A DNA stretch of 64,000 nt from the NCBI RefSeq assembly GCF_958450345.1, contig NC_088780.1, forward strand, positions 126,680,226 through 126,744,225, given 5' to 3'. Position 1 is the first letter of the stretch. The number at the start of each line of letters is the position of its first letter. The stretch comes from Calliphora vicina (taxonomy: Eukaryota; Arthropoda; Insecta; Diptera; Calliphoridae). Positions 12,531 to 24,311 of the stretch are shown one piece after another. The notes beneath the pieces were generated by a model. It searched no databases. It saw only the letters and a program-made list of their open reading frames with translations, and was not told where the DNA came from. Made by a program: the position numbers and the translations under genes.

Positions 12531-13017
12531 TTTTTTTATATTTTATGGATTTAAACAACTTTAGAAATCATTTGTGAAAAAACATTAACTACTTATTTGA
12601 CTCAGCACTTTAAATTACCCGTTGGAGTTAACCAGTTTTTTCTAAAACTATTTTTTCCTTTTATTCTTATATACATATAAAAAATAAGCCGAGTTTTTTT
12701 ATTTTTAAGTTCAAAATTTGGTCCCATCTTTGGATTCGCTTTTTCTCTCTTAGTTTTCGAAACAAAGTTGTTCTAATTTTTCTGTTTTTTTAAAAAAATA
12801 CATGCAGTTAGCTAGTTTTTAAATGAGAAACTATATCAAAATTTCGATCTGACAGAGTGTATTTGGTGTTATCTCAGTTTTTTTTTTTTAAAAAAGCGGA
12901 GTAACTAGTTTTTTCATACGACCACAGATTTGTTGTTCGCTATCATCTCTTTTAGATGATTAAAAGCCTTTTAGTACAGTTCATCACGGAACGGTGGTTC
13001 TTAACTAATTACTAATA

Positions 13018-13688
13018 AAACAAGTAAGAAAGTATGATCGGTCAAGCCCGACCATATAATGTCCTACACCAAGTAAATGAGTAAACATATTTTTCTTTTA
13101 AAATATCAATAATTTATATTCGTGAGTGATTTTCGGAAGTGGACCTTATATGGGAGCTATGACCAATTATGGACCGATCACCATAAAATTAGGTCGTGTG
13201 ATTTATGTCTATATGAAAGTTATTTATGTTGAATTTTGTGTATATACCAATATTTTTAAGTGATTTAAGCACGTTAAAGTGATTTTCGGAAGCGGGTCTA
13301 TATGGGAGCTATGACTAATTATGGACCGATCGTAACAAAATTTGGTGACATGAATTGTGTATATATAAAACTTATTTGGAGCGAAATTTGTGTAGATACT
13401 TATATAAATTAAACATTTATGACTGATAAAGTCCAATTTCGAGAGGACATTTGTATGGGGGCTAGGTGAAATAATGAACCGATTTCAGCCAGTTTCAATA
13501 GGCTTCGTCCTTGGGCCGAAAAAATTATATGTACCAAATTTTATCGAAATATCTTCAAAATTGCGACCTGTACTCTGCGAACAAGGTTTACATGGACAGC
13601 CAGACGGACGGACGGGCGGACATCGTTTAATGGACTAAGAAAGTGATTCTAAGTCGATCGGTATACTTTAAGGTGGGTGTTATATTAA
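13018..13688 (-). mobile_element. Family b element
   Basis: It starts ACAAGTAAGAAAGTATGATC and carries the family landmarks: GCCCGACCATATAA, repeated GGGAGCTATGACTAATTATG modules, GGACATTTGTATGGGGGC, GCGACCTGTACTCTGCG, the GACGGACGG core and a TATACTTTAAGGTGGGTGTTA edge. The final TATACCC hairpin end is missing. The small open frames inside are repeat modules rather than protein genes. Confidence 0.85.
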
Positions 13689-14388
13689 TAAATTATGAAT
13701 TTTTACAACAATTTTAAATAGTTTATTTGCTTTTACTTATACCTCCTTTAATGCTCTGGCATTTTGTGGACCCTTTACAAAATTACGTTTGTATAGAAGA
13801 AACAAACTTGATCTTATTTTTCAATTGTAGAGCATGACAGCGTACAATTTTCAGTATTTTTTCCCTTTAAGGTGTTGTATTGGAAAAAGCTGAAATCAAT
13901 GTGTGCATTCAGATTTACATTAGATACTCTTGATACTCGTGTAGCAACAACCAATACATATGTATGTATATGTAGATATGCATGTATTTGTAATATATCT
14001 TTCTATTTTCATGTTTGCCTTTCATCTGTGTTCAAATATCCTTTTTAACATTATGTATGTGTCCATGTAGTTAGGTGGTATCTATGTATATTTGTAGTAT
14101 TTTGTTGTCTAACATTTACCATTTTGAACGCGGTGCATTAAATTCAAACATTATTTTGTTATGAAAATGGGTTTTGTTATGCTAAATTGATTTTGAATGT
14201 TTATTGAGGCATATGGAAATTCTTGTATGTGTGTATTCATGACTAAAAGTACTTAGACATACGTACTTGTGTTTGTACTTTCAGTAGATTTTCAAAGTCG
14301 CTTGCTATTATTGCTAGCAATACTGCCACCACTTCTTCACATACAAATGCATATTTATATATGTATATCCATGCATGTTTGCATATAT
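13689..14388. other. Non-coding AT-rich region
   Basis: Nothing coding is recognised. The interval contains simple ATGTATGTATATG tracts and otherwise unassigned sequence. Confidence 0.45.
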
Positions 14389-15098
14389 GGTCAATTCCAC
14401 GAGAATGACAATCACGACTGAAAAAACATTTGATTAGGAGAAAACACTAAAATGTTACTATGTGTAAGTGTTTAGAGCTTATTACAATATTTTATTGGCA
14501 TATTAATAGTTTAACTGACTATATTTAATTTTTTAATTTAACTGGTATATTTTAGGCTAAGATTTCGGCGAAAACTAAGCTCCCAATTAGAATGAAATGA
14601 ATTTGACTGTCATTGATTGCTTTTTCAGCTATTTATTTTGTTTGTTTTTGCATAGATATATTTACAGAATATATATTGTTTTACTATAAGAGATAAATCT
14701 GTCACGTACGGTATGTCACGTACAATATTAAATTTTATTTATTATAAAATCATCCAAAGATTGTTTTTATTTAAATATGACGTGTTGTAAAGGAAAAATT
14801 TTTGATTTAGCGTAGAAAATTAAAAGAAAACATAACGCCTCTTACGATTCGCAAAATTTTCGCATACTTCTACAAATACCTCAAAATTACTTCGGTTTTA
14901 TGTCACGTACGATATACTCTTATTTTGCTCGATATTTTGGACAACAATGTTTCGAAAGAACTTATTATTTTTTTAAAATATAGTGCTCTCTGAATGGTAC
15001 ATAAAGACCAAATTATTTTTCAGATACTCTTATTTTTACAAAATCTATTCCACTCTATAGGCGTACAAATGTCACGTACAATGACATGGAATTGCCCA
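14389..15098. mobile_element. TIR element with GGTCAATTCCA / TGGAATTGCCC ends
   Basis: The left end GGTCAATTCCACGAGAATGAC and right end GACATGGAATTGCCC are inverted repeats. Internal blocks occur inverted in the element at 46550-47612, including GACAACAATGTTTCGAAAG and TATTCCACTCTATAGGCGTA. ATAT flanks both ends in both copies, suggesting a short AT target duplication. Confidence 0.75.
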
Positions 15099-15122
15099 TA
15101 TGTATGTATGAATGAACGAATA

Positions 15123-15300
15123 TTAGGGTGGACGATATTAGTCGATGTTCCCAACTTTGAGTATACTATTTCGCAAAATGTTTGTCTTGGCTGCAGCATT
15201 TGGTGAACAGGATCAAATGACAAAAAGTTTTTAAGATTTTTTTCATATATCTCACAAAGCAAACATATGAAATATTGGTATCATGTGAAAGGGATTTGAA
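15123..15300 (+). mobile_element. Left fragment of a TTAGGGTGG-family element
   Basis: It starts TTAGGGTGGACGATATTAG. GATGTTCCCAACT and ATGAAATATTGGTATCA are shared with the fuller copy at 27827-28251. It is cut off by the foldback repeat at 15329. Confidence 0.5.
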
Positions 15301-15328
15301 AGGTGCTTTGTATGTCGTATTGGAATTC

Positions 15329-15678
15329 TACACCATTTCCAATTGTATTTCAGAAGTTTCTAATTGTATTTCAGAAATTTCCATTTGTATATCTGAATTC
15401 TCTAATTGTATTTCAGAAATTTATATTTGTAATTCCATTTGTATATTACATTTGTGTTTCAGAATTTCATCCATTGTGAAATACAAATGGAAAATTCTGA
15501 TATGCAAATAGAAATTTCCATTCTGAAATACAAATGGAAAATTCTGATATGCAAATAGAATATTCTGAAATTCATTTAGAAAATTCTGAAATACAATATA
15601 ATTGAAAATTTCTGAAATTCATTTGGAATATTCTGAAATACAATTGGAAACTTCTGAAATACAATTGGACATGGTGTA
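15329..15678. repeat. Foldback array of CAATTGTATTTCAGAA units
   Basis: The left half repeats AATTGTATTTCAGAA-type units four to five times; the right half repeats the complement (TTCTGAAATACAATTGG) several times. The outer edges are exact inverted copies: TACACCAT at 15329 and ATGGTGTA ending at 15678. The structure is both an internal tandem array and one large inverted repeat. Confidence 0.8.
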
Positions 15679-15785
15679 ATGCAAGTCAAGAAAATATTGA
15701 AATTTAGTAATTTTTAACATATAATTATTTAAATTAATACTTCATACACCTCACATAAATTCACCGAAACAGTTTTTTCCGTTTT

Positions 15786-16490
15786 TATACCCTTCACCTT
15801 CGTGAGAAGGGTATATATAAGTTTGTCATTCCGTTTGTAATTTCTACATTTTTCATTTCCGACCCTATAAAGTATATATATTCTGGATCCTTATAGATAG
15901 CCATGTCCGTCTGTCTGTCTGTCTGTCTCTCTGTCTGTTGAAATCAATTTTCTGAAGACCCCAGATATCTTCGGGATCCAAATCTTCAATAATTCTGTCA
16001 GACAAGCTTTCGAGAATTTTGCTATTTAAAAACAGCAAAATCGGTCCACAAATGGCTGAGATATGAGGAAAAAACCAAGACAACCTCGATTTTTGACCTA
16101 TATCTGGATTACTAAGACATTAATATAGACAATATGGAAATCTAATGATAGATATTTCAAAGACATTTGCAACGACGTATATAAGAGCATAGTAAGTTGG
16201 ACCTACAATAGGTCAAAATCGGAAAAAAAAAATTTAACCCAAATTTTTTTTTTCACAAAAAAAAAATTTTAAAAATAAAAAAAATTTTTATATTTAAAAA
16301 AAAAATTTTAAAATTTAAAAAAAAAAATTAAATTTAAAAACAATCGAAAAAAATTTTTTTCCAAAAAATTAAAAAACAACTGGAAAAAAAATTAAATTTT
16401 GTTTACCTAAAAATATTTAAAATTTTGAAGTATAATTTGGTGAAGGGTATATAAGATTCGGCACAGCCGAATATAGAACTCTTACTTGTT
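15786..16490 (+). mobile_element. Family c element, nearly full length
   Basis: Start TATACCCTTCACC with the adjacent hairpin (CCTTCGTGAGAAGG), then GTTTGTCATTCCGTTTG, a GTCTGTCTGTCTGTC core, GAAATCAATTTTCTGAAG, the GATATCTTCGGGATCC block, CAAAATCGGTCCACAAATGG, ATCTGGATTACTAAG, a poly-A/T tract, the TTCGGCACAGCCGAATA hairpin and a CTTACTTGT end. It has no open frame of note and is non-autonomous. Confidence 0.85.
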
Positions 16491-17508
16491 TATAATTCAA
16501 TTAAGTTTGAATTTTTCGAAACCAATTTTCTGCCAGATCAGATGTTAGCTTTGTATCTGTTCCAGACAGTCACAATATGGATATGAAAATAACCGTAATT
16601 TCTTAAGCTTTCCATTGGTATATAAAACTTTATAATGACATTGGGTTATAATTTAACTAAAATACTTGCAATATTTCACCCAAAATAAATATATTTATTT
16701 GTTATGCTTTTTCGTGATTAACATTAATAATGTTTTTGTTTATATTAAGCGATAAATGAATAAATTGGTTATTATATTTATTGTTGTACGACTTTATAAA
16801 TACTTTAAGTGAAGTTTTTGTGTCTTGAATATATCGCTAACATCGGAAAGGCAATATGTTTCCTAAATTAAAATTAAAAAAAATTGGACTAGATTAAATT
16901 TCGAAAACGGAAAAACCCGTTTTGGTGAAATTATGAATTTTAAAACTTGTTAAATAATTTAATTTAAGTTTTATTTGCGAGAAATTTGAACATAATCTTA
17001 AAAACCGAACCTTTTCATCCATTGATCCTGCTCTCTAAATACTGAACCCAAGAGAAACTGAATAAAACTTTTACTTTAGTTGGGAATAACCACAACTTTT
17101 TTTTGGAGTGGCCCTAATGTACTATATAAATATGTATGCATTATGCATATGCATCATTATGTACATATGTAAATGTGAATGTTTGCATTTAAAGTGTCTT
17201 TAAGTGGCAATTATGTACAAATGCATTAGGGGGTGTTAAAGGACACTTAAGGTTTTATTGTTATTATAATTGTGGTATTTTATATGCAAAAATTTTTCCA
17301 TTTTACTAAACACATCTGAAGCGATATGTAAAATGAAGAGTAAATTTATAAAAAAAAAAATGAAGATTTGAGAATTTTGTAATTCCGTAAAACTCTATAG
17401 GAAATTATGTATTATTTTATATTTAGCAACAAGTAGATATATTGAAACATATCGTTTTATTATTTAAAATATATCAAGTCGGACAGTCGTGTGCAAAATC
17501 ACGCAAAT
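16491..17508. other. Non-coding AT-rich region
   Basis: No gene is recognised. A TTAGGGTGG-family right end (GGAGTGGCCCTAATG) occurs near 17106-17118, preceded by a TTGGGAATAACCACAAC block like the one ending the element at 6045. Confidence 0.45.
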
Positions 17509-19705
17509 GCAGTTCGATTAATCGAATAATTTCTTACGAATAATTATTCGAACAATTTAAAAATTACCATTTTCGAATAACGAATAATTCGAACAATTTT
17601 ATGTAGAATTATCGAATAAAACGAATAAATGTACACATATGTATATTAGAGTGTCCCTTAGAATTAAATTTTTTGAAATGCTGAAACGGTACCCCCTGAA
17701 AACTTTCGTAATGACCTAAAATATTACCAAAAAAATGTTTAGCTTGTTCTAAGAAGGGCAACCCGTGCCGACTTTCGATTTAGTTTTGAGATGCATTTAC
17801 AAGGGGGAAAAATGCATTTTATCAGTTATTTTTTAAATGTTTGCCATTAAATAATTACTTTTGCAATTTAATTTAAAAGAATCGAAATTTGTACGTAATT
17901 TTCGTCCCAAAAAGATATAAAAGATAAAAATTGGTTAAAAAATGTTAAAGTTATTAAAAAATCGCCAGGCCATTATCGTGTCTCAGGCCACTAGAACAAG
18001 AAATGTAGGAACAAAATTAACATATTTTGAGAAATATTAAAACAAAAGTTTATTCTTACTTTAAATATATCCATATTTACTTGTATATGAGTTTTTATCT
18101 TCATAGGATACAGTTAACCTATTCGCAGGTATAACCAAAAAAAAATATTTTTTTAACAGCAGTTTCAAAACCCCAATTACAAATGTTTAAAAATTTTTTA
18201 AACAAATTTCAGAATTTTTTGATCATCACAAGAGGATTTATTGACAACATAATAGGGAATAAAAATGTGAAAAAAGTATGTCAATACCTCTTATAGTTTT
18301 TCCGTACCTGCGATTTAAATTTTACGATTTTGGAGAAAAACTAATTTTTTGGCCATATTTTGGCGAATGAGCCGAATTTCCTTACTGCTATGATTCTTAA
18401 GTAAAACCAATTCAGAATATTATAGTCCAGGTCAATTTAAATACAGTCTGAATGTTTTACTAAAATCGGACCACGCCAAGCCTTAAATTTTGAGGGTCAA
18501 AGGTCAAATTTTTCAATATTTGGAATTTTTCATGGAGAGATAGCGAATGTTATATATTTTTGGGCCGATTTAGATGAAACTTAAGAACAATATAACATGA
18601 AGTCTAGTATTTACAACAGCACAAAAATGGAAATTAACCCTTAAGAGCACATGACTGTGCTTTTCGTTTTTTTAAAAGTACCGTTTCAACATTTCAAAAA
18701 ATTTAATTTTAAGGCACACTCTAATGTATATTTAAATTTTTTAAATTGCTTAAAATTTTTCATAATTCCAAATTTAAATAAGTAATAATTAATAACTTAC
18801 AAAAATTGTATTGTTTCTGAAATTTGACAAATAACTAAAGATAAAGGGAGTCATTCGATCACTGTAGATAAGTGTTCTGATAGCTCCTTCTATAAATATA
18901 TAAATATTACTGCAAAAAGTTACAATTTTAAAAACAAGTCTTTCGAAATGTTTAATTTGGGACATGAACCAATGAAAATAAGAGGTACGGAATAAAATAT
19001 TTGTTATTTAGTAAAAAAAGACTGAATTGATTTCGAAACAGAAATTTTGGCGATATATTAGCAGAATTCTAATTAATAATCAAAATATTACACCACCAAA
19101 TTTTCCTTCAACAAAGAATAACTCAATAAAGATATCTTCCATTTTCTAAAGATTTTCCTCAAGCATAAAAAAATCAAAGTGGATCCATAACGGGATCTCG
19201 ATATAATAAACATTTAGTAAACATTTCCTTTTCAAATATATGTATATGTTTAAGCATAGATTTGTAATTAATTGTCCAATTTTTAAAAATGTAGTCTTAT
19301 ATAAATCGTAGAGACTTAAATTTTTGGAATATTTCACAAAAAAATTATCGCTGCAATTGTTATGTGCAAGAAATAATATATAAACTAAAAATTCATATAA
19401 TCGTGAACAGTTTTGTCTTCTACTGTATATAGATTTGTATTTATATATTTTCAATCAAAATGCAAATAGCCTACGGAGTAACTGTCATTTCATTCAAACG
19501 AATTTTTAATTTAAAATTAAAAGAAATTTTCCGATTGATGATTGTAATATCTAGATTTAATTTTATCAATATATTATTAATTATGTATTTTTATTTTATT
19601 TATAAACAAATTTAAAAACTTTCTGGTCTTTAATATATTTTTTACTCGTTATTCGTTCGAATAATCGATGAAATTTTAAAAACTAATCGATCACTCGAAT
19701 AATAA
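17509..19705 (+). mobile_element. hAT element split by another transposon
   Basis: Sequence from 17509 to 17646 resembles the left part of the hAT at 37631, and 18722-19080 continues it, with 17649-18721 inserted between. Shared blocks include TATGTAGAATTATCGAATAAA and TTAGTAAATATTACTGCAA-like sequence. A right-end-like piece (TTCGTTCGAATAATCGATG) lies near 19650-19700. Termini and target duplication are lost. Confidence 0.6.
17649..18721. mobile_element. GAGTGTCCCTTAGAA TIR element
   Basis: Left GAGTGTCCCTTAGAATTAAA and right TTTAATTTTAAGGCACACTC are inverted repeats that continue through TTTTGAAATG and the CTGAAACGGTAC / GTACCGTTTCA pair, about 47 bases per end. TA flanks both sides (17647-17648, 18722-18723), consistent with TA target duplication. 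The 1.07-kb interior has no transposase frame. It interrupts hAT sequence. Confidence 0.75.
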
Positions 19706-19706
19706 A

Positions 19707-20472
19707 AACAAAAAAGAGCTATATTCTTATATACCCTTCACCAAATTATACATTAAAATAAATTTTTTTAAATATTGTTAGGTAAACAAAATTTTAAATT
19801 TTTTTTTTCCAAATTGTTTTTTAAAAAAGTTTTTTCCAAATTTTTTTTTTTTTTGAAAAAAGAATTTATGACAAACAATTTTTTTGATGAAAAAAAAATT
19901 CGGGTTAAAAAATATTTTTCCCGATTTTGACCCATTGCAGTTCCAACTTACTATAGCCTTATATACATCGTTGCAATGGACTTTGAAATATCTATCATTA
20001 GATATCCATAGACTCTATATTAATGACTTAAGGTAGGGTCAGACTGGCAAATATTTGCTCAAAAAAGCGTAACCACTTTTTTTCACAAATTTATTTGACA
20101 TGTTTACTCTTACAAGTGTTTTGTAAGATCAAACAGCATCAAATAAAATAAAACTACATTTTTTGTTTTGAATCCTCCCAAGTAAAATAAGTTTTTGCAA
20201 TAAATAAAAGAATACAAATAATTTATTTAGTGGTTACGTCTTTTTCATCAAATATTTGTCATGTGTGGCCCTACCTTTAGTAGTCCAGATCTGGATCAGA
20301 TATAGATAAAAAAAATCAAAAAATCGAGATTATGTCTCAGCCATTTGTGGGTGGATTTTGTCGATTTTATATAGCAACCGAGCCGGGGGCTACGGAACGT
20401 TGATTTCAACATTCAGACGGACATGGCTATATCGACTTCGCTATCTATATAACGATCCAGAATATATATACT
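19707..20472 (-). mobile_element. Family c element interrupted by a Harbinger-like MITE
   Basis: Read in reverse, it carries the family c blocks: near 20400-20450 the ACGGACATGGC core and ATCGACTTCGCTATC, then CAGATCTGGATCAG, GTCATTAATATAG, ACTTTGAAATATC, poly-T tracts and TATACCCTTCACC with GAGCTATATTC near the end. The terminal TTCGGCACAGCCGAA hairpin is deleted. Positions 20031-20276 are an insertion. Confidence 0.75.
20031..20276. mobile_element. Harbinger-like MITE with TTA target duplication
   Basis: AGGTAGGGTCAGACTGGCAA at the left and ATGTGTGGCCCTACCT at the right are inverted ends, continuing through AATATTTG and AGTGGTTACG. TTA at 20028-20030 is repeated at 20277-20279. Removing the element restores the family c reading ATTAATGACTTAGTAGTCC. 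A 3-bp TTA duplication is typical of PIF/Harbinger elements; the superfamily call is inference. Confidence 0.8.
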
Positions 20473-21201
20473 ATCCACACTGCAGTTTGCAATTCCATTC
20501 TGATCGAAAATGGAATCAATTCTGTATTTCGCTAATTAACAAAAAGTAACATTATTTCGAATTGAAACCACTGAAGTTTCCCAAGGGGAATTGACCAACA
20601 ACAATGGCAACAACTTATTATTACATTAAAATACTGCTCAAATGTTTCTTCAATTTGAAAATTTTATCAGCACTGCATTGAATTCCATGGTATAATTGTT
20701 AATGTTGAAAGAAAATTTACTCTTAATGACCATTTTAGACAATTAACTGGAAACTTTTTCAATTTCAATACGTCGATTATCATTGAAATTAATTTCAATT
20801 GTGTATTTGAGTTTTTTAATTTCTGCTTGTTGGCTTTTGTTTAACATTGGCCGGCTTAACTTTTTGACCCCAAAAACAAATATTTTCAATTTTACTGCCA
20901 CAGAAACAAAATAAAAAAAAATCAACTCCATTAAGCACTTAACAATAACACAACAACAAAAGCAACAAGAACGTTAACGACTAACGAGGACATGTAGCTA
21001 AATAAAACCTTAAATAAATTAACAAAAACTTGAAACGAAACGAAAAGTCTAATCAAAAAAAAAATAGAATCGATGATAGAGTTTTTTTTATAGCAGGAAT
21101 TTTTTAAAGTATTCTGAGAACAAAAACATTGACAAAAAAAAGAGCATAAAATATTTCTTTTATTTTCTGAAAATGTGTAACTATGTATAGGCACACAGCT
21201 T
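20473..21201. other. AT-rich region without recognised features
   Basis: No gene or complete element is recognised. Simple CAACAACAATGGCAACAAC-like repeats are present. Confidence 0.45.
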
Positions 21202-21760
21202 TATACCCTACACCACCATATTGGGGATAGTGCTGATGTTTGTAATGTGCAAAAATATTATCCAAGCCACCTGAAAGTATACCAATCTGTTCTGTATAAT
21301 TTTCTTCTTGACCATCAGTCCGTCCAAACTACTGGTCGCAATTACAGATATAATTCCATAAAATTTTGCCCCACATTTTTTTTAATATCCAAGACGATTG
21401 AATTTATTTTACAATCGGTCATTATTTCTCCTGACTTCCATATAACTGCCTTATCTGCATACAATAAAGCACTTATAAATATCTTAATTATATAGATATC
21501 CACAGAAAATTTTGCTCTGAACAGTCCATAAGATTTCGTTAAAGAGCACAAATCTCCGAAATATGATAGCATGCAAATAAAATTCAACACAAATAAGTTT
21601 CAAACACATATACGCAAATCATTCCGCGAAATGGTATGATGATCGGTCTATTATAAGTCAAAGCTCCGATTTTAATTAATGTTTCTATACACATTCGAGA
21701 ATCACTTTAATGAGTCTAAAATCTATGATAGGTCTTGACCGCCTATACTTTTGTACTTGT
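21202..21760 (+). mobile_element. Diverged family b element
   Basis: It starts TATACCCTACACCACCATAT, then GTTTGTAATGTGCAAAAATATT and AAAGTATACCAATC. It ends GTCTTGACCGCCTATACTTTTG and ACTTGT. The middle is strongly diverged and the GTCCGTC core is reduced. Confidence 0.65.
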
Positions 21761-22160
21761 TTTATTTTATTTTAAATAACTACAATTCTATCAGACAGTA
21801 TAGAAACATTAATTAAAATGTTTACTTGCTTTTAAAACTTGTTACACAAACAAATTCAATTTGAAATGCATTGACATGTTTATTTAAAGCCAATAAGAGG
21901 CTTTTAATGTAAAAAGTTTTTTAAATATAAATAGATAAGGAATAAAAAAAAATATATATAAAAAATCCTGAAAAATAATTCTCATAAAAAAAGTTTTGAA
22001 TATAAAATTCTTTTCATTTTATCTTGTTAAGGTTTTATTACATGCAGACTATACTTATGAATGAGAACACTCTTTTTTTATGTTGAAAAAATTTTTTTTT
22101 TTATTGATAAATCTTTTTATTTACTAATGAAATTATTTTCTACTTTTCGTTTTATTACAG

Positions 22161-22301
22161 AATTTATGGCAATGATACGTTTACTTTGCACTTGGATCAT
22201 GGCCGTGGCTTTGGAAAGGCTTTTCATGATGACTTAACCATTTTGGCACCCATGTTGCAGTGTTGTATGTTAAGAAAATCCACCGTTAAAAAGTTATTAG
22301 A
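22161..22301 (+). CDS. CG31145: FAM20C-like gene, penultimate exon
   Basis: The acceptor TTTTATTACAG precedes 22161 and the donor GTAAGT starts at 22302. The exon begins with the third base of a codon and ends with two bases (GA) of the next. It encodes the end of the kinase domain with the LDHGRGFG metal-binding motif and the conserved QCC cysteines. Confidence 0.85.
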
Positions 22302-24311
22302 GTAAGTTGGATAGTATATGAATATAAGAGAAGGAACATTTTGGATTTTCAATGATCTCAGGGATTAACATTTTTCTACGTCATTTAAAAACCAAATGTT
22401 GAAAATTTTATCAATATTTAAAGAATGAATTAAATAAATAATTTAAATGTTTAAAAGAAAAATCCAATTAAAGATTGTTTTTGCATTTCATATTTAAAAA
22501 TATTTTAAATTATTTTCGCTAAGCCATTATAACATATCTAGACAAAAGAAATCATAAAATTTAATGCATTTGAGGAAAATTAATAATTTTTGAATCGTTG
22601 AAATTCAATTAAAATGGTTTTTATTTCTTTTGGGTTTCGAAATGAACAAAATCAGTGATACATATCACTGAAAAAATTCGTTCACTCATAAAAGTCGTGA
22701 TGTGATAACATCATCCATTACAGCTGCATCTTATCTCCAAATACATTTAGCTTTCAAACAGAAATTAGTGTCAAATGAAAGCTGTTAGTTAGCGTGATAT
22801 TAAACCATTTTAAAGACTTACAATTTTATCAAAAAAAAACATATTTTTATAACCTCAAAAAATTTCCTTAAATATTTCGAATTTAAAAGTATTGAATACA
22901 GCCTGCTTAAAAAATAATATTAAACCCAAATACAGATTTTTAATTCGTTGAAATGTGCACAAAAAAATATCATTGGGGGATTTAAACGGTCTGCTATTAG
23001 GTCGTATTGTCTTAATGTCGTAAACTATTTTTTTAGTTTAAACAAATTCTTGTTGAGCTGCAAACAAAAAAAGTGTTATTTTATGACAAACCAATAAACA
23101 TAGTTCTAAAAGTCTTATTAGTTTATAACTTTTTTGTTTGAAACCCAACAAAAATTTATTTAAACTAAAAAAATATTTTATGACAATACGACCTAATAGG
23201 AGACAGTTTGAATCCCCCAAATATTTTAAAATTATGGCCTTTCTATATTAAGGTAACTATATATGTTTTACCTATGAAACAAGAGAAAATCGGTTGGAAA
23301 GTGGCTCCGATACGGAGATAAGTTTGAAGATTTCTTTTTGGTCTAAGTAGTACATGAGCTAGAAAAATTTTTTTATAATAGTGAAAAAGCATTTGAAAGT
23401 AGTTTTCCAAAACACGTAAGTGAATAAAAAATCAATTAAAAAATTAATTTTGTGATACCTAGTTTTTCGATTTAAAAAAAAAAAAACTCAGACTTTTCCC
23501 AACCGATTTTTATATATTTATTTTTGTTTTATTTAAAAGATGAAACCCATATCATTGTTTTATTTAAAAGATGAAACCCATATCATTCAATAAAAATAAA
23601 CACTTCTTTCAACATTTAGTTCCAAAAGAATTGAATTTGTCACTATAAGAATAGCCATAGAAAAAAAATATGGCTAACTATAACCCATAACAGTTAAAAA
23701 TTGCATTTTTAATTTTCATGTGACACTTATTAAAATCGAGTAAATTTAAATATTTTTAAGAAGCACAAGATCCGGGATTTGAAATAAGCTATGATAATAT
23801 GATTTTTTTTTTGTATCATTATAAAATATTTTAATATTTTTGTTGAAGATATTGCTATTTTGACCCAAAACACCTTACTTCAAATAAAATATGCAACTTG
23901 CAAACGTTATACGATTTTGCTCAAATTGTCAGCATTTGGTTTTTAGGTGGATATTATTAAATAATATTAAACAAATTTTATAGATTGTAGTATTCGTTAA
24001 GAAGTCGTTTCATCCCATTATATTGTTTGATTAGAACACAATTCAAATTATTTTGCAGCTTCTTTCTTTATATATTTTTTTACAATTTTCCCAAAATTTC
24101 TTTTTCTCACAGATATCATAATGGACCCAAGCCTTTATCACAAATATTGCGCGAATCAATGAATATTGATCCCGTGAGTCCGGTACTATGGGAGCCACAT
24201 TTGGAGGCATTGGATCGTAGAATTGTTATCATCTTACAGGGTGTAAGAGATTGTGTTAAGAAAAATCCACCAGAAGAATTTGATGCATCAGAAGATAATG
24301 TATCGTCATAG
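22161..24311 (+). CDS. CG31145: FAM20C-like secretory kinase, C-terminal two exons (partial gene)
   Basis: Two exons, 22161-22301 and 24113-24311, join in frame to encode the last 112 or so residues of a FAM20-family protein; TAG is at 24309-24311. FAM20 kinases phosphorylate secreted proteins in the secretory pathway. The first exon reads IYGNDTFTLHLDHGRGFGK, and LDHGRGFG carries the metal-binding Asp equivalent to kinase DFG. QCC follows, then RKST. The last exon has DPVSPVLWEPHLEALDRR and VRDC. GRGFG, RKST and VRDC resemble FAM20C rather than FAM20B, so the Drosophila CG31145 group is the best match. The first exon opens with one base of a split codon, and the catalytic DRHHYE-type motif should be encoded just upstream. 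No earlier exon was found in this window. The joined frame is intact. Confidence 0.85.
22974..23219. mobile_element. Foldback MITE in the FAM20C-like intron
   Basis: TGGGGGATTTAAACGG, TATTAGGTCGTATTGTC at the left is inverted at the right (GACAATACGACCTAATAG, then TTTGAATCCCCCA). Imperfect pairing continues through TTTTTTTAGTTTAAACAAAT / ATTTATTTAAACTAAAAAAA, so the arms are roughly 100 bases in a 246-base element. Confidence 0.85.
23526..23587. repeat. 31-base tandem duplication
   Basis: The 31-base unit beginning GTTTTATTTAAAAGATG and ending CCATATCATT occurs twice in direct succession without mismatch, inside the FAM20C-like intron. Confidence 0.9.
24113..24311 (+). CDS. CG31145: FAM20C-like gene, last coding exon
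   Basis: The acceptor TTTCTCACAG precedes 24113. One base completes the split GAA codon; then YHNGPKPLSQILRES leads into the conserved C-terminal motif DPVSPVL, EPHLEALDRR and VRDC. An acidic tail ends at TAG (24309-24311). An in-frame ATG at 24027 lies in the intron and is not a start. Confidence 0.87.

Larger units (their letters stand above)
12026..12926. mobile_element. TGTGGTCGTATG TIR element containing a hAT relic
   Basis: TGTGGTCGTATGGAAAAACT at 12026 is inverted at 12900-12926 (TAGTTTTTTCATACGACCACA), defining an approximately 901-base unit. It contains a truncated hAT relic at 12150-12530. Its first five bases coincide with the last five of the neighbouring element at 11496. Confidence 0.7.

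Noticed and set aside
13224..13436. Repeated 60-80-residue open frames with GPYMGAMTNYGPI-like sequence (also 26531, 29463, 33727, 41796, 53393, 53515)
   Set aside because: They are chance translations of the repeated GGGAGCTATGACTAATTATGG modules of family b on either strand, with no consistent start, stop or frame.
24027..24112. ATG at 24027 as a start for the FAM20C-like last exon
   Set aside because: The first residues are low-complexity intron translation; a good acceptor at 24112 joins in phase to the exon ending at 22301.
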